From assembly GCA_002709505.1 (NCBI GenBank), contig PARB01000057.1:1-64000 (forward strand): a DNA stretch of 64,000 nucleotides. The letters run 5' to 3'. Shown one piece after another: positions 37,413-46,070 of this stretch. The stretch is from Paracoccaceae bacterium. Lineage in GTDB: Bacteria > Pseudomonadota > Alphaproteobacteria > Rhizobiales > Stappiaceae. The notes below the pieces were generated by a model. That model had not been told where the DNA came from. It searched no databases and saw nothing but the letters and a program-made list of their open reading frames with translations. Made by a program: the position numbers and the translations under genes. Each line of letters begins with the position of its first letter. Within the stretch, counting starts at the first letter, position 1.

Positions 37413-38792
37413 GTGGACAATGGCAAGGCGGTTGCGCCCCCCCGGCGTCGGGACGGCTGGGTCGGCTACATTCTTCGCGGCGGTCCCCGGCAGGACGGAA
37501 TCCCCGAACGGGTGCGGGCCGAGATCCGCATGCGCGAAAACAGCGCCGAACGCCTGATCGGCTGGGTCCAGCTCGCCATGGTGGTTTTCTTCGCCGGGCT
37601 CTATTCGCTTGCGCCGCGGGCTGAGGGCGCGGACGGGTTCAATTTCGTGCCGCTGGCGCTTGCCGCCTATTTCCTCTTCACGGTCCTGCGCGTCGGCCTG
37701 TCCTACCGCTTCGTACTGCCGGCGTGGTACCTGGTGGTCTCGATTGTTGTCGACGTGGCGCTCCTGTGCGCCCTGATCTTCTCCTTTCACATCCAGTACG
37801 GTCAGCATCCGACGTTTTATCTCAAGGCACCGACCTTGATGTATCTCTTCATCTTCATCTCATTGAGGGCCCTGCGGTTCGATCCGCGGTTTGTCCTGAT
37901 CACCGGTCTGGTGGGCGTTGCCGGTTGGCTTGCGCTGGTCGGCTATGCGGTGCTCTCGGACATGGGAGACATGCGCATCACCCGCAATTACGTCGAGTAT
38001 CTCACCTCCAACGCGATCTTGATCGGGGCGGAACTCGACAAGACGATCATCATCCTGGGCGTCACCCTGTTTCTGTCGGTGGCCCTGTACCGGGGGCGGC
38101 AGGTTCTGTTCGATGCGGTGCGCGATCACGCGGCCGCGGAAGATCTCAAGCGCTTTTTCGCGCCAGAGGTGGCTCACACGATCACGGATTCCGATGTGGC
38201 GCTGACCGCGGGGCGCGGAGAGATCCGCAAGGCCGCGGTTATGTTCATCGATATTCGCGGTTTCACACGCACGGCCGCTGGGCTGCCGCCGGCGACGGTG
38301 ATGCAGGTGCTCGCCTGCTATCAGGAGGAGATGCTGGCTCTGATCTCCGCGCACGGCGGGCGGGTCGACAAGTTCCTGGGCGACGGCATTCTGGCAACCT
38401 TCGGTGCGGTGGAGCCGAGCGAAACCGCCGCCGCCGATGCCGTGCGGGCAGCCTGCGGGCTGCCCGCGGCCGTCGAGCGGCTGGTGCCCCGCGCATTGGC
38501 CTGTGGATGGCCCGAGCCCCTGCGTGCCGGCGGAGCGGTGACCTACGGGGCCGTGACGGTCGGCGTGGTCGGGGCCGCGAACCGCCTGGAATTCACGGTC
38601 ATCGGCAATACGGTGAACCGGGCGGCGAAGCTCGAAGACGCCAACAAGGCGCAGGCGACACGGGTGCTGACGGACCTGGAGACCTTCGAGGCGGCAAGGG
38701 CGCAAGGGTACCGCGAGGCGCCGCTCGACCTGCGCCCGGCCCGGGAGGTCGCCGGCATCGCGCAACCGGTGGACCTGGTGGTGCTGGCTTGA
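37413..38792 (+). CDS. Polytopic membrane adenylate/guanylate cyclase
   Basis: A 459-residue class III cyclase with about five or six membrane helices (about residues 50-240) and a cytosolic catalytic domain (about 270-450). Metal sites are MFIDIRGFT and VDKFLGDGILATFG; the Lys in VDKF favours ATP. The transition-state region reads FTVIGNTVNRAAKLE. Unlike the cyclase at 18.7 kb it has no periplasmic sensor, so it may sense the membrane or a partner. The GTG at 37413 after GGCGGAGA is preferred over a start at 37317. It is the last gene of the ABC/cNMP-binding/MBL set and is followed at once by a terminator. Confidence 0.9.
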   Translation: MDNGKAVAPPRRRDGWVGYILRGGPRQDGIPERVRAEIRMRENSAERLIGWVQLAMVVFFAGLYSLAPRAEGADGFNFVPLALAAYFLFTVLRVGLSYRFVLPAWYLVVSIVVDVALLCALIFSFHIQYGQHPTFYLKAPTLMYLFIFISLRALRFDPRFVLITGLVGVAGWLALVGYAVLSDMGDMRITRNYVEYLTSNAILIGAELDKTIIILGVTLFLSVALYRGRQVLFDAVRDHAAAEDLKRFFAPEVAHTITDSDVALTAGRGEIRKAAVMFIDIRGFTRTAAGLPPATVMQVLACYQEEMLALISAHGGRVDKFLGDGILATFGAVEPSETAAADAVRAACGLPAAVERLVPRALACGWPEPLRAGGAVTYGAVTVGVVGAANRLEFTVIGNTVNRAAKLEDANKAQATRVLTDLETFEAARAQGYREAPLDLRPAREVAGIAQPVDLVVLA

Positions 38793-38793
38793 G

Positions 38794-38825
38794 AAGACCC
38801 CGCGCCCCGCACCGGGGCGCGTCTT
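38794..38825 (+). terminator. Hairpin terminator after the cyclase gene
   Basis: AAGAC and GCGCCCC (38794-38808) pair with GGGGCGC and GTCTT (38814-38825), with three unpaired C between the two stem parts, directly after the stop codon. It marks the end of the ABC-cNMP-MBL-cyclase unit. Confidence 0.6.
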
Positions 38826-38916
38826 ACTTGACCGTCTGGCGGCTTCCTGCCACCAGTCTCCCCCGAATGCACTGCGAGGGTGGTGCCTGTATCGGGACGA
38901 CAACTGGAGAGGACAT

Positions 38917-39684
38917 ATGAAACTGGGGGATACCATTTCCGCCGTGGTGACGGGCGGTGCGTCCGGGCTTGGCGCTGCGACGGCACGCCGTCTCGCCGCC
39001 TCCGGCGTCAAGGTCACGCTCTTCGACATGAACGTCGAGGCGGGTGAGGCCGTGGCAAAGGAAATCGGCGGCGCCTTCGTGGCGGTTGACGTCACCAGTG
39101 ACGACAGCGTCACCAAAGGCTTCGCTGCCGCGCGCGAGCGCTTCGGCGTGGAGCGGATCCTGGTCAATTGCGCCGGCATCGCGCCGGTGGCGAAGACCAC
39201 CTCCCGTGGCGAGCCGCACCCCATGGACATGTTCGAGAAGGTGATCGCGGTCAATCTCGTCGGCACCTTCCGCTGTATTGCCCATTCCTCGACCGCCATG
39301 ACCGCGCTTGATCCCGTCACGCCCGACGGCGAGCGCGGCGTGATCGTCTCGACCGCCTCCGTCGCAGCTTTCGACGGCCAGATCGGTCAGGTTGCCTATG
39401 CGGCCTCCAAGGGCGGTGTCGCCGCCGCGACGCTGCCGATTGCGCGGGATCTTTCCAAATCGGGCGTGCGCGTGATGACCATTGCGCCGGGCCTGTTCGA
39501 AACGCCGATGCTGCTCGGACTTCCCGAGGAGGTTCAGGCCTCGCTCGGCCAGCAGGTTCCGTTCCCCTCGCGTCTCGGCAAGCCGGAGGAATATGCCAAT
39601 CTCGTCGCGGCGATCGTCGACAACCCGATGCTCAACGGCGAGACGATCCGTCTCGATGGCGCCATCCGGATGGCGCCGCGCTGA
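38917..39684 (+). CDS. SDR-family 3-hydroxyacyl-CoA dehydrogenase type 2-like
   Basis: A 255-residue short-chain dehydrogenase with the NAD-binding TGGASGLG motif, the NCAGIAP motif and catalytic Ser/Tyr/Lys (Tyr and Lys in VAYAASKGG). The stretch GQVAYAASKGGVAAATLPIARDL and the following APGLFETPML are characteristic of HSD17B10-type enzymes, which oxidise short-chain or 2-methyl-branched 3-hydroxyacyl-CoA with NAD, for example in isoleucine breakdown. A strong GGAGAGGA site precedes the ATG. It is a single-gene unit between two terminators. Confidence 0.9.
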   Translation: MKLGDTISAVVTGGASGLGAATARRLAASGVKVTLFDMNVEAGEAVAKEIGGAFVAVDVTSDDSVTKGFAAARERFGVERILVNCAGIAPVAKTTSRGEPHPMDMFEKVIAVNLVGTFRCIAHSSTAMTALDPVTPDGERGVIVSTASVAAFDGQIGQVAYAASKGGVAAATLPIARDLSKSGVRVMTIAPGLFETPMLLGLPEEVQASLGQQVPFPSRLGKPEEYANLVAAIVDNPMLNGETIRLDGAIRMAPR

Positions 39685-39716
39685 GGCGGGTATTCTTTTT
39701 CGTCGTGACATGACAG

Positions 39717-39750
39717 CGGCCCGGATAAGTAGATCCGGGCCGTTCTATTT
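39717..39750 (+). terminator. Rho-independent terminator after the SDR gene
   Basis: CGGCCCGGAT (39717-39726) pairs perfectly with ATCCGGGCCG (39733-39742) around a six-base loop and is followed by a T-rich tract (39743-39750). Confidence 0.85.
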
Positions 39751-39815
39751 TATTGTGCGACTCTATGTTTGGTTGTAGACACGCGCAATCGTCCCCGTTT
39801 TCTGGAAATTCGCAA

Positions 39816-41159
39816 GTGGATCAAAGTATCCGTTCGGCCGTTCCCGGCGCCGCTCAGGCATCTCCGCCGGGCCGCCTGGCCGTTCTCGATGCCCTGCGCG
39901 GCTTTGCCGCCCTTGGCATCCTGTGGCGCAACATCTTCGTGTTCGGCATGCCGGCGGTGGCTTTTTCGCTTCCCGAGGAATGGGGTGTGTCGACCGGCGC
40001 CAATGTGGCGAGCTGGCTGTTTGTCGTCATCTTCGTCGACGGCACCATGCGCGGATTGTTCTCGCTCCTGTTCGGTGCGTCCGCGATCCTGATCATGGAA
40101 AAATACGCCGTGCGCCCCGGCGGTCTTGCCGCTGCGGACCTCTATTTTCGTCGGCTGATGTGGCTGATCGTCTTCGGTCTCGTCCACGGCTATCTGCTGT
40201 TGTGGCCGCATGACGTTCTCTACGTCTACGGCGTCATCGGTATGTTCCTCTTCGTCTTTCGCAATCTTTCGGGCCGCTGGCTTCTGGTGATCGCTCTGGT
40301 GATTTTCGCCGTGTCGTCACTCAAGGACGGCACCGGCTGGAGCCTTGCGGAAGATTCCATGAACGCGCTCGACGCCAAGATGATGCTCCAGGCGGCGCAG
40401 TCGCCGCCGGATGCACCGGGCGTCCCTGACCCCGGTCCGACGGAGGAGGAGGCGAGCACGGTCGACGGCTCCGACATCGAGCGGGCGATGCTGGACGATA
40501 TCGAGCGGATGGCGCTCTACGAGATCGAGGAGCATCTGCAGGACTACCCCGGTCTTGTGAAGACCATGGCGCTGCAGACGTTCCAGGAGCAGACCTCGAT
40601 GTTCGTCTCGGATCATTTGCTGGATGTCGGGGCGATGATGTTCTTCGGCATGGCGCTGTTCCGTCTCGGGGCCTTGTCTGGCGCATGGCCGTTTCGCGCC
40701 TATCTGGCGCTTGCGGTCGGCGGACTGGGGCTCGGCCTCCTGCTCGGGTTCGGGATCCACGGGGCAACGGCGATCGAGGGTTGGGACGATTATTCGGTCG
40801 GGACGGCCGATGCCTATCTCTACAACGCCCGCCGGCTGGCATTGTGTCTGGGCGTTGTTGGCCTGTTCCATGTCCTGACGCATGCCCGGGCGACGGCGGC
40901 CGTCGTGCGGGTCCTGGCGCAGGTCGGACGGATGCCGCTGTCGGTCTACGTCAGCCAGACCATCGTCTGCATTACGGTGTTTTACGGCGTCGGCTTCGGA
41001 CAGTTCGGAACGCTGGAGCATCATCAGCTGCTGCTTGTCGCGCTGGCAATCAACGCGGTCCAGATCGTCGTGGTCCTGCTTTGGCTGCGCCGCTGGCGTC
41101 AGGGGCCGCTCGAGGCGCTGCTTCGCCGTCTGGTGGAGGGAAAGGCGCGCGCCGGCTGA
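39816..41159 (+). CDS. DUF418 family membrane protein
   Basis: A polytopic protein of about 447 residues opening with RLAVLDALRGFAALGILWRNI, the typical start of the DUF418 family (YeiB-like, related to acyltransferase-3-type membrane proteins). About nine to ten hydrophobic segments follow, with a hydrophilic loop at roughly 190-270 rich in Glu and Asp. The start is uncertain: GTG at 39816 gives a normal N terminus, while ATG 39765 or TTG 39753 would run into the preceding terminator. The function of DUF418 proteins is not established. Confidence 0.82.
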   Translation: MDQSIRSAVPGAAQASPPGRLAVLDALRGFAALGILWRNIFVFGMPAVAFSLPEEWGVSTGANVASWLFVVIFVDGTMRGLFSLLFGASAILIMEKYAVRPGGLAAADLYFRRLMWLIVFGLVHGYLLLWPHDVLYVYGVIGMFLFVFRNLSGRWLLVIALVIFAVSSLKDGTGWSLAEDSMNALDAKMMLQAAQSPPDAPGVPDPGPTEEEASTVDGSDIERAMLDDIERMALYEIEEHLQDYPGLVKTMALQTFQEQTSMFVSDHLLDVGAMMFFGMALFRLGALSGAWPFRAYLALAVGGLGLGLLLGFGIHGATAIEGWDDYSVGTADAYLYNARRLALCLGVVGLFHVLTHARATAAVVRVLAQVGRMPLSVYVSQTIVCITVFYGVGFGQFGTLEHHQLLLVALAINAVQIVVVLLWLRRWRQGPLEALLRRLVEGKARAG

Positions 41160-41253
41160 TTTCCGCTGCGTCGCCATTGCCATGCGGGCCTGCCCTTCTA
41201 CCCTAATTGTCACAAGCGCCGATGATGGCGCGAGCGGCAGGGGAGATCAGTGG

Positions 41254-42063
41254 GTGCAGCGCTTCAAGTCTATACGCCCGCGTTTTGCTGAGGACGCGGG
41301 ACCGCGGAGACCCCGGGCCGGAAGAGGCCGGCTGGCGGCAGGCGTCGCCGCCGGGCTGTCCGCCCTGATGCTTCCGGTGGCGGCGATGGCCTGTCCGCTC
41401 GCGCTGGTGCTGGCGATCGATGTGTCCTCCAGCGTCGATGCCAGCGACTATCGCCTGCAAATGCGTGGCCTGGGCGAGGCCTTCGAGGATCGCGAGGTCG
41501 TTGACGCAATCGTTTCCAACGGCGGCGTTCTGGTGACGGCCTTCGAGTGGAGCGGCCGCAACCAGCAGGTTCCCATCGCCGACTGGACCTGGCTTGAGAC
41601 GCCCGCCGCCGTGCAGACCTTTGCGGATCGTCTGGCCGGCGCATCGCGCAGTCATCACCGGTTTCCCACAGCACTCGGATATGCGCTGGGCCATGCCGCA
41701 ATCCAGTTCAACCGCGCGCCGCGAGCCTGCGCCCGGCAGGTCGTCGACGTCTCTGGCGACGGAGTGAACAACGAGGGCTTTCCGCCGGCCAGCGCCTATC
41801 GCGCTTTCGACTTCTCCCGCACAACGGTGAACGGGCTCGTCATCCGCGGCGCGGATCCGGATCCGGTGGCATATTACCGCGAGACCGTCATTCGCGGTCC
41901 CGGTGCCTTTGTTGAAACGGCGGAGAGCTTTGCCGACTACGGCACGGCGATGAAGCGAAAGTTGCTGCGCGAGATTGCCGGCAACGCCTTTGCCCGCAAT
42001 GAGCCGCAAGGAGCGCCGCGGGCGCTTGCCTATCGGCAGTTCCGGCGCGACGATGCGCCGTAG
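41254..42063 (+). CDS. Exported DUF1194 (von Willebrand factor A-like) protein
   Basis: A protein of about 269 residues with a basic N-terminus and a signal sequence ending near AMA, then an A-type domain starting LALVLAIDVSSSVD, which holds the metal-ion-dependent adhesion site DxSxS. The later VVDVSGDGVNN provides a further conserved acidic motif. DUF1194 proteins are common in alphaproteobacteria and of unknown function, presumably periplasmic binding or adhesion. The GTG at 41254 follows GGGGAGA; an ATG at 41182 is possible. The 3' end overlaps the convergent gene below by 34 bases. Confidence 0.82.
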   Translation: MQRFKSIRPRFAEDAGPRRPRAGRGRLAAGVAAGLSALMLPVAAMACPLALVLAIDVSSSVDASDYRLQMRGLGEAFEDREVVDAIVSNGGVLVTAFEWSGRNQQVPIADWTWLETPAAVQTFADRLAGASRSHHRFPTALGYALGHAAIQFNRAPRACARQVVDVSGDGVNNEGFPPASAYRAFDFSRTTVNGLVIRGADPDPVAYYRETVIRGPGAFVETAESFADYGTAMKRKLLREIAGNAFARNEPQGAPRALAYRQFRRDDAP

Positions 42064-42539
42064 AGGCCGCCCTGGCCGGACCCGGTAACCACACCCGTTG
42101 ACGGCGGGCAACGGCTGTCGGGCGGCGTCGGCATCGGCTGGCCGGACAGACAGGCCTGATACGCGGCGTTGAAGCTACGCTGCCAGTCGTTGAGGTCCGG
42201 ACCGTTCAACGCGTCAAGTGTCGCTAATCCACCGCCGAGGCGGGCGCCGCGCCGCGCTCCGCGCACGCTCCATCCTCCTGGCGCAGGCCCGGGACCGGCG
42301 AGCCCGCCAATGGTCGCGCCCTCGATTGCTGCTGCCGCCACCTCCTCGCCATCGATGCCGCGCGCACCGGCGCGGTCGGCATAGGCCGCGGCCTGGAGCG
42401 AGCAGGCATCCGGCTCCGGTCCGGAATCGGCAAGGCTCGCGGAGGTGCTGGCGAGAACCATCAAAACGGCAAGGGACCAGCTGCCGCGCGCCGTGGCGCC
42501 GGAGGCGGTGTGGTCGAACATGACAAGGTCGGCGCTCAT
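42030..42539 (-). CDS. Small exported hypothetical protein, Gly/Ala-rich
   Basis: A 169-residue protein not recognised as a known family. The ATG at 42539 follows AAAGGA at good spacing. A hydrophobic stretch (about 20-38, ending ALAD-like) suggests a signal peptide or anchor. The middle (about 60-105) is rich in Gly and Ala (AAAIEGATIGGLAGPGP) and resembles glycine-zipper segments of envelope proteins; the tail has paired Cys residues. It converges on and overlaps the DUF1194 gene by 34 bases. Confidence 0.6.
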   Translation of the reverse strand: MSADLVMFDHTASGATARGSWSLAVLMVLASTSASLADSGPEPDACSLQAAAYADRAGARGIDGEEVAAAAIEGATIGGLAGPGPAPGGWSVRGARRGARLGGGLATLDALNGPDLNDWQRSFNAAYQACLSGQPMPTPPDSRCPPSTGVVTGSGQGGLYGASSRRNCR

Positions 42540-42917
42540 GGCAGGGTCCTTTCGGTATCGTCGGCGCGGCGAACAGCCTGTCCCGACAAAGCGAACAGTC
42601 GCAGTCTGCCCTTCGATCAGGGCCATGGCGTGGCGCGCTCTGCATCCGGGCGGTCGGCGCCCCGTTTCCAGCCACGGCTTTGCGAGGGCAGGGCGAAAAC
42701 GCCGTCAGCCTATTCGAATTCTCCCTTCCGCATGCTTAACTCGGGCGCGCCGCGCAAGAATGGACTTCACACCGGAGATATTTTAGGTCTAAAATATTTC
42801 CAGCCGCCGGCAGAGCGGTGAGCCGTTCAACATGCGGCGTCAGAAGACGACAGACACCATCCAGAGGACTGCTGCTGACCGGATCGCGGCGTGCGGCGGG
42901 CCTGAGGGGAGAGACCA
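42540..42917. other. 378-base intergenic region with regulatory site
   Basis: No convincing gene is present. The left part is the 5' region of the small exported protein on the minus strand; the right part is the leader of the Liv-type transporter. AT content rises sharply at 42774-42801, where a palindromic operator lies. I see no other clear element. Confidence 0.6.
42774..42801. promoter_or_regulatory. AT-rich palindromic operator upstream of the Liv-type transporter
   Basis: ATATTTTAG-GT-CTAAAATAT (42778-42797) has perfect nine-base arms, and outside them only one mismatch breaks the extension to GGAG and TTCC. It lies about 120 bases before the binding-protein start. The 12-base stretch GGAGATATTTTA is identical to one in the divergent promoter of the aryl-CoA cluster at 54287. 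It is probably a MarR-family site. Confidence 0.65.
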
Positions 42918-44084
42918 ATGAAGCGTATTATTACTGCCGCGGTGACCGCGGCCGCAGTGGGCCTGTGTGGCGCCGCCGCGCAGGCGGAGAGCCTGAAGAT
43001 CGGATTCCTGGCGACCCTTTCCGGACCGCCTGCGGTTCTTGGCCAGCACATGCGCGACGGTTTCCTGCTGGGCGTCAAGCAGGCCGGCGGCAAGCTGGGC
43101 GGCCTCGACACCGAGGTCATCGTCGTGGACGACGAGCTGAAGCCGGATGGCGCGCTGACCAAGGTGCGCGGGCTGCTGGAGCGCGACCAGGTCGACATGA
43201 TGGCCGGCGTCGTCTTTTCCAACGTGATGATGGCCGTCTACAAGCCGATCATCGACAGCGAGACGATTTTCATCGGCGGCAACGCCGGCCCGTCGCCGAT
43301 CGCGGGCCGCGCCTGTTCGCCCTATTTCTTCACCACGTCCTATCAGAACGACCAGAATCACGAGGCGATGGGCAAATACGCCGAGGACGCCGGCTACAAG
43401 CGCATGATCGTGATGGCGCCGAACTATCAGGCGGGCAAGGATTCCATCGCCGGCTTCAAGCGCCACTTCAAGGGCGAGATCGTCGACGAGCTCTACACCA
43501 AGCTCGGCCAGCTCGACTTCTCCTCCGAGATCACCCGCATCGCGGCCGCGAAGCCCGATGCGATCTTCACCTTCATGCCGGGCGGCATGGGCGTGAACCT
43601 GGTGAAGCAATATGCCCAGGCCGGCCTTGCCGGCGAGATCCCCTTCCTCTCCGCCTTCACCGTGGACGAGACCACGCTGCCGGCGACCCAGGACGCCGCG
43701 CTTGGCCTTCAGGCCGGTGCGCAATGGGCGCCGAACCTCGACAATGCGGCCAACAAGGAGTTCGTCGCAGCCTTTGAAGCCGAATATGGCTACGCCCCGG
43801 CAACCTATGCCGCGCAGGGCTATGACGCGGCCCGCCTGATCGACGCGGCGCTCAAGAAGGCCGGCGGCAAGGGCGACAAGCAGGCCCTTATGGCCGCGCT
43901 CAAGGAGGCTCCCTTCGAAAGCGTTCGCGGCGACTTTACCTTCAACACCAACAACTTCCCGATCCAGGACGTCTATGTCGTCAAGGCGGTCAAGCGCGAC
44001 GACGGCAAATATGTCACCGAAACGGTCGAGAAGGTGTTCGAGGACAAGATCGACGCCTATGTCGACGAATGCCGGATGAACTGA
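42918..44084 (+). CDS. Branched-chain-amino-acid-type ABC transporter, periplasmic binding protein
   Basis: A 388-residue protein with a signal peptide (1-26, ending AAAQAES) and the Peripla_BP_6 fold: IGFLATLSGPPAVLGQHMRDG is the family opening motif. Members bind branched-chain amino acids, amides, urea or aromatic acids. It is the first gene of a complete five-gene LivKHMGF set. The operator in front of it matches that of the aryl-CoA degradation cluster, which makes an aromatic acid (such as 2-aminobenzoate or a related compound) as likely as an amino acid; the sequence cannot decide. Confidence 0.9.
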   Translation: MKRIITAAVTAAAVGLCGAAAQAESLKIGFLATLSGPPAVLGQHMRDGFLLGVKQAGGKLGGLDTEVIVVDDELKPDGALTKVRGLLERDQVDMMAGVVFSNVMMAVYKPIIDSETIFIGGNAGPSPIAGRACSPYFFTTSYQNDQNHEAMGKYAEDAGYKRMIVMAPNYQAGKDSIAGFKRHFKGEIVDELYTKLGQLDFSSEITRIAAAKPDAIFTFMPGGMGVNLVKQYAQAGLAGEIPFLSAFTVDETTLPATQDAALGLQAGAQWAPNLDNAANKEFVAAFEAEYGYAPATYAAQGYDAARLIDAALKKAGGKGDKQALMAALKEAPFESVRGDFTFNTNNFPIQDVYVVKAVKRDDGKYVTETVEKVFEDKIDAYVDECRMN

Positions 44085-44098
44085 CACCCGTTCGTCCT

Positions 44099-44127
44099 AC
44101 GGTCCGGGCTCCGCGCCCGGACCGTTT
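44099..44127 (+). terminator. Hairpin between binding-protein and permease genes (attenuating terminator)
   Basis: ACGGTCCGGGC (44099-44109) pairs perfectly with GCCCGGACCGT (44115-44125) around a five-base loop with a short T run. The position, after the binding-protein gene and inside the operon, suggests partial termination or mRNA stabilisation to raise binding-protein levels over the permeases. Confidence 0.65.
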
Positions 44128-44175
44128 GCACTCCCATCGCCTCCGCAGTCATGCGCAACCGACGAGGTCGGACCG

Positions 44176-45099
44176 TTGAGCGCCACCCTTTTTGCCGTCC
44201 AGACGCTGAATGGCCTGCAGCTTGGCATCCTGCTGTTTCTGATCGCCGCCGGCCTGACGCTCGTCTTCGGCGTGATGGATTTCATCAATCTCGCCCATGG
44301 CGTCCAATATATGCTCGGCGCCTATCTGGCGGTCGCGGGCTACGCCATCACCGGCACCTTCTGGGGTGCGATGCTGATTGCGCTTATCGGCGCGCTGGTT
44401 GTCGGCCTTTTGCTTGAGGCCCTGATCTTCCGACATCTCTACGACCGGGATCATCTCGATCAGGTGCTGGCGACCTTCGGCGTGATCCTGTTTCTGAACG
44501 AGGCGGTGAAGGTGATCTGGGGCGCGGCGCCGCTGACGCTGCCGATGCCCGACCTTCTCTCCGGGTCCATCGAGATCATGGACGGCTTGCTTTACCCGGT
44601 CTACCGGATCGCCCTGATCGTCACCGGACTTGCGGTCGCAGCCCTTCTCTATGTGCTCGTCAGCAAGACCCGCGCGGGCATGCTGGTGCGCGCCGGCGCG
44701 ACCAATGCGCCGATGGTCTCCGCCCTTGGCGTCGATATCCGCCGCCTGTTCATGCTGGTCTTCGGCTTCGGCACCATGCTCGCGGGCTTCGCCGGCATTC
44801 TCGCAGCCCCCATCCTCGTGGTGGAACCGGGGATGGGCGACAATCTGCTGATCCTCGCCTTCGTGGTGATCGTCATCGGCGGCATCGGCTCGATCCGCGG
44901 CGCGTTTCTGGCGGCCCTTATCGTCGGGCTGGTCGATACGCTGGGCCGGGGCTTTGCAACCGACATCGCCAAGCTGCTGCTCTCGCCCTCCGCGGCCAAT
45001 GACGTCGGCCCGGCCATCGCCTCCATGCTGATCTACATCCTGATGGCGGGCGTGCTGTTCTTCCGGCCAACCGGCCTCTTTCCGGTGCGGGGAGGCTGA
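44176..45099 (+). CDS. Branched-chain-type ABC permease (LivH-like)
   Basis: A 307-residue integral membrane protein with about eight helices and the LivH opening LNGLQLGILLFLIAAGLTLVFGVMDFINLAHG. The conserved GATNAPMVSALGVDI segment is the ATPase-contact loop. The start is TTG at 44176 with GAGG eight bases before it. It belongs to the transporter operon after the attenuating hairpin. Confidence 0.93.
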   Translation: MSATLFAVQTLNGLQLGILLFLIAAGLTLVFGVMDFINLAHGVQYMLGAYLAVAGYAITGTFWGAMLIALIGALVVGLLLEALIFRHLYDRDHLDQVLATFGVILFLNEAVKVIWGAAPLTLPMPDLLSGSIEIMDGLLYPVYRIALIVTGLAVAALLYVLVSKTRAGMLVRAGATNAPMVSALGVDIRRLFMLVFGFGTMLAGFAGILAAPILVVEPGMGDNLLILAFVVIVIGGIGSIRGAFLAALIVGLVDTLGRGFATDIAKLLLSPSAANDVGPAIASMLIYILMAGVLFFRPTGLFPVRGG

Positions 45100-45104
45100 C
45101 GCCG

Positions 45105-46070
45105 ATGTCGACGCAATCCGCTTCCACCCGCCTGTCGCGCGAACTGATCGGGGCGCTCGTCGTCTTCGCGCTCTTCGCCGGCCTTCCCGTTCTCGCCGAT
45201 GCGATGGGCGACACCTTCGTCGTCTTCTTCACCATCCGCATCATGGTGTTCGCCATTGCCGCCGTCAGCCTGTCGCTGATCCTCGGCTATGGCGCGATGG
45301 TGAGCTTCGGCCATGCCGCCTATCTCGGTCTCGGCGCCTATAGCGTCGCTATCCTGGCCGAACACGGCATCTGGGACGTGACCGTCTCGCTGCCGGTCAC
45401 TCTGGCCGTCTGCGGTCTGTTCGCGCTCGTCACCGGGGCGATCAGCCTGAAGACGCGCGGCGTCTATTTCATCATGATCACGCTCGCCTTCGGGCAGATG
45501 GCCTATTACACGGCAACCTCGCTGTCCGCCTATGGCGGCGACGACGGGCTGACCATGTGGGGGCGCACCGAGATCCTGGGCTCCACCGCGCTCGGCGACC
45601 GCACGGTGTTCTACTATGTCGTGCTCGGATGCCTGCTGACCTGCTATCTGCTGGCGCGCATGATCGTCGCCTCGCGTTTCGGACGGGTGCTGCAGGGTGC
45701 CAAGCAAAGTGAAATGCGCCTGCGCGCCATCGGCATCGACCCATACGCCTACCGGCTCGTCGCCTATGTCATTGCCGGCATGATGGCGGGGCTTGCCGGG
45801 GCGCTTCTGGCCAATGCGGCCGAATTCGTCTCGCCCGCCTATATGTCCTGGCACCGCTCGGGCGAACTCATCGTCATGGTGGTGCTCGGCGGTCTCGGGT
45901 CGCTGCTCGGCGCGATTGTCGGGGCCGCGAGTTTCCTGGTGCTGGAGGAGGTGCTGTCGCACTTCACCGAGCACTGGCGGCTTATTTTCGGCCCCTTCCT
46001 CGTGCTCGTCGTGCTGTTCGGGCGCGGCGGCCTGATTTCGCTGCTGCCGGGAGGGCGTAAGAATGGCTGA
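45105..46070 (+). CDS. Branched-chain-type ABC permease (LivM-like)
   Basis: A 321-residue permease with about nine helices and the LivM motifs ILGYGAMVSFGHAAYLGLGAY and GAKQSEMRLRAIGIDPYAYRL. It pairs with the LivH-like subunit to form the channel. Five bases separate it from the upstream stop, and its own end overlaps the LivG-like start by eight bases. Confidence 0.94.
   Translation: MSTQSASTRLSRELIGALVVFALFAGLPVLADAMGDTFVVFFTIRIMVFAIAAVSLSLILGYGAMVSFGHAAYLGLGAYSVAILAEHGIWDVTVSLPVTLAVCGLFALVTGAISLKTRGVYFIMITLAFGQMAYYTATSLSAYGGDDGLTMWGRTEILGSTALGDRTVFYYVVLGCLLTCYLLARMIVASRFGRVLQGAKQSEMRLRAIGIDPYAYRLVAYVIAGMMAGLAGALLANAAEFVSPAYMSWHRSGELIVMVVLGGLGSLLGAIVGAASFLVLEEVLSHFTEHWRLIFGPFLVLVVLFGRGGLISLLPGGRKNG

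Noticed and set aside
41205-41214. TTGTCACAA as a CRP- or FNR-type site upstream of the DUF1194 gene
   Set aside because: It is only nine bases long without the proper half-site spacing.
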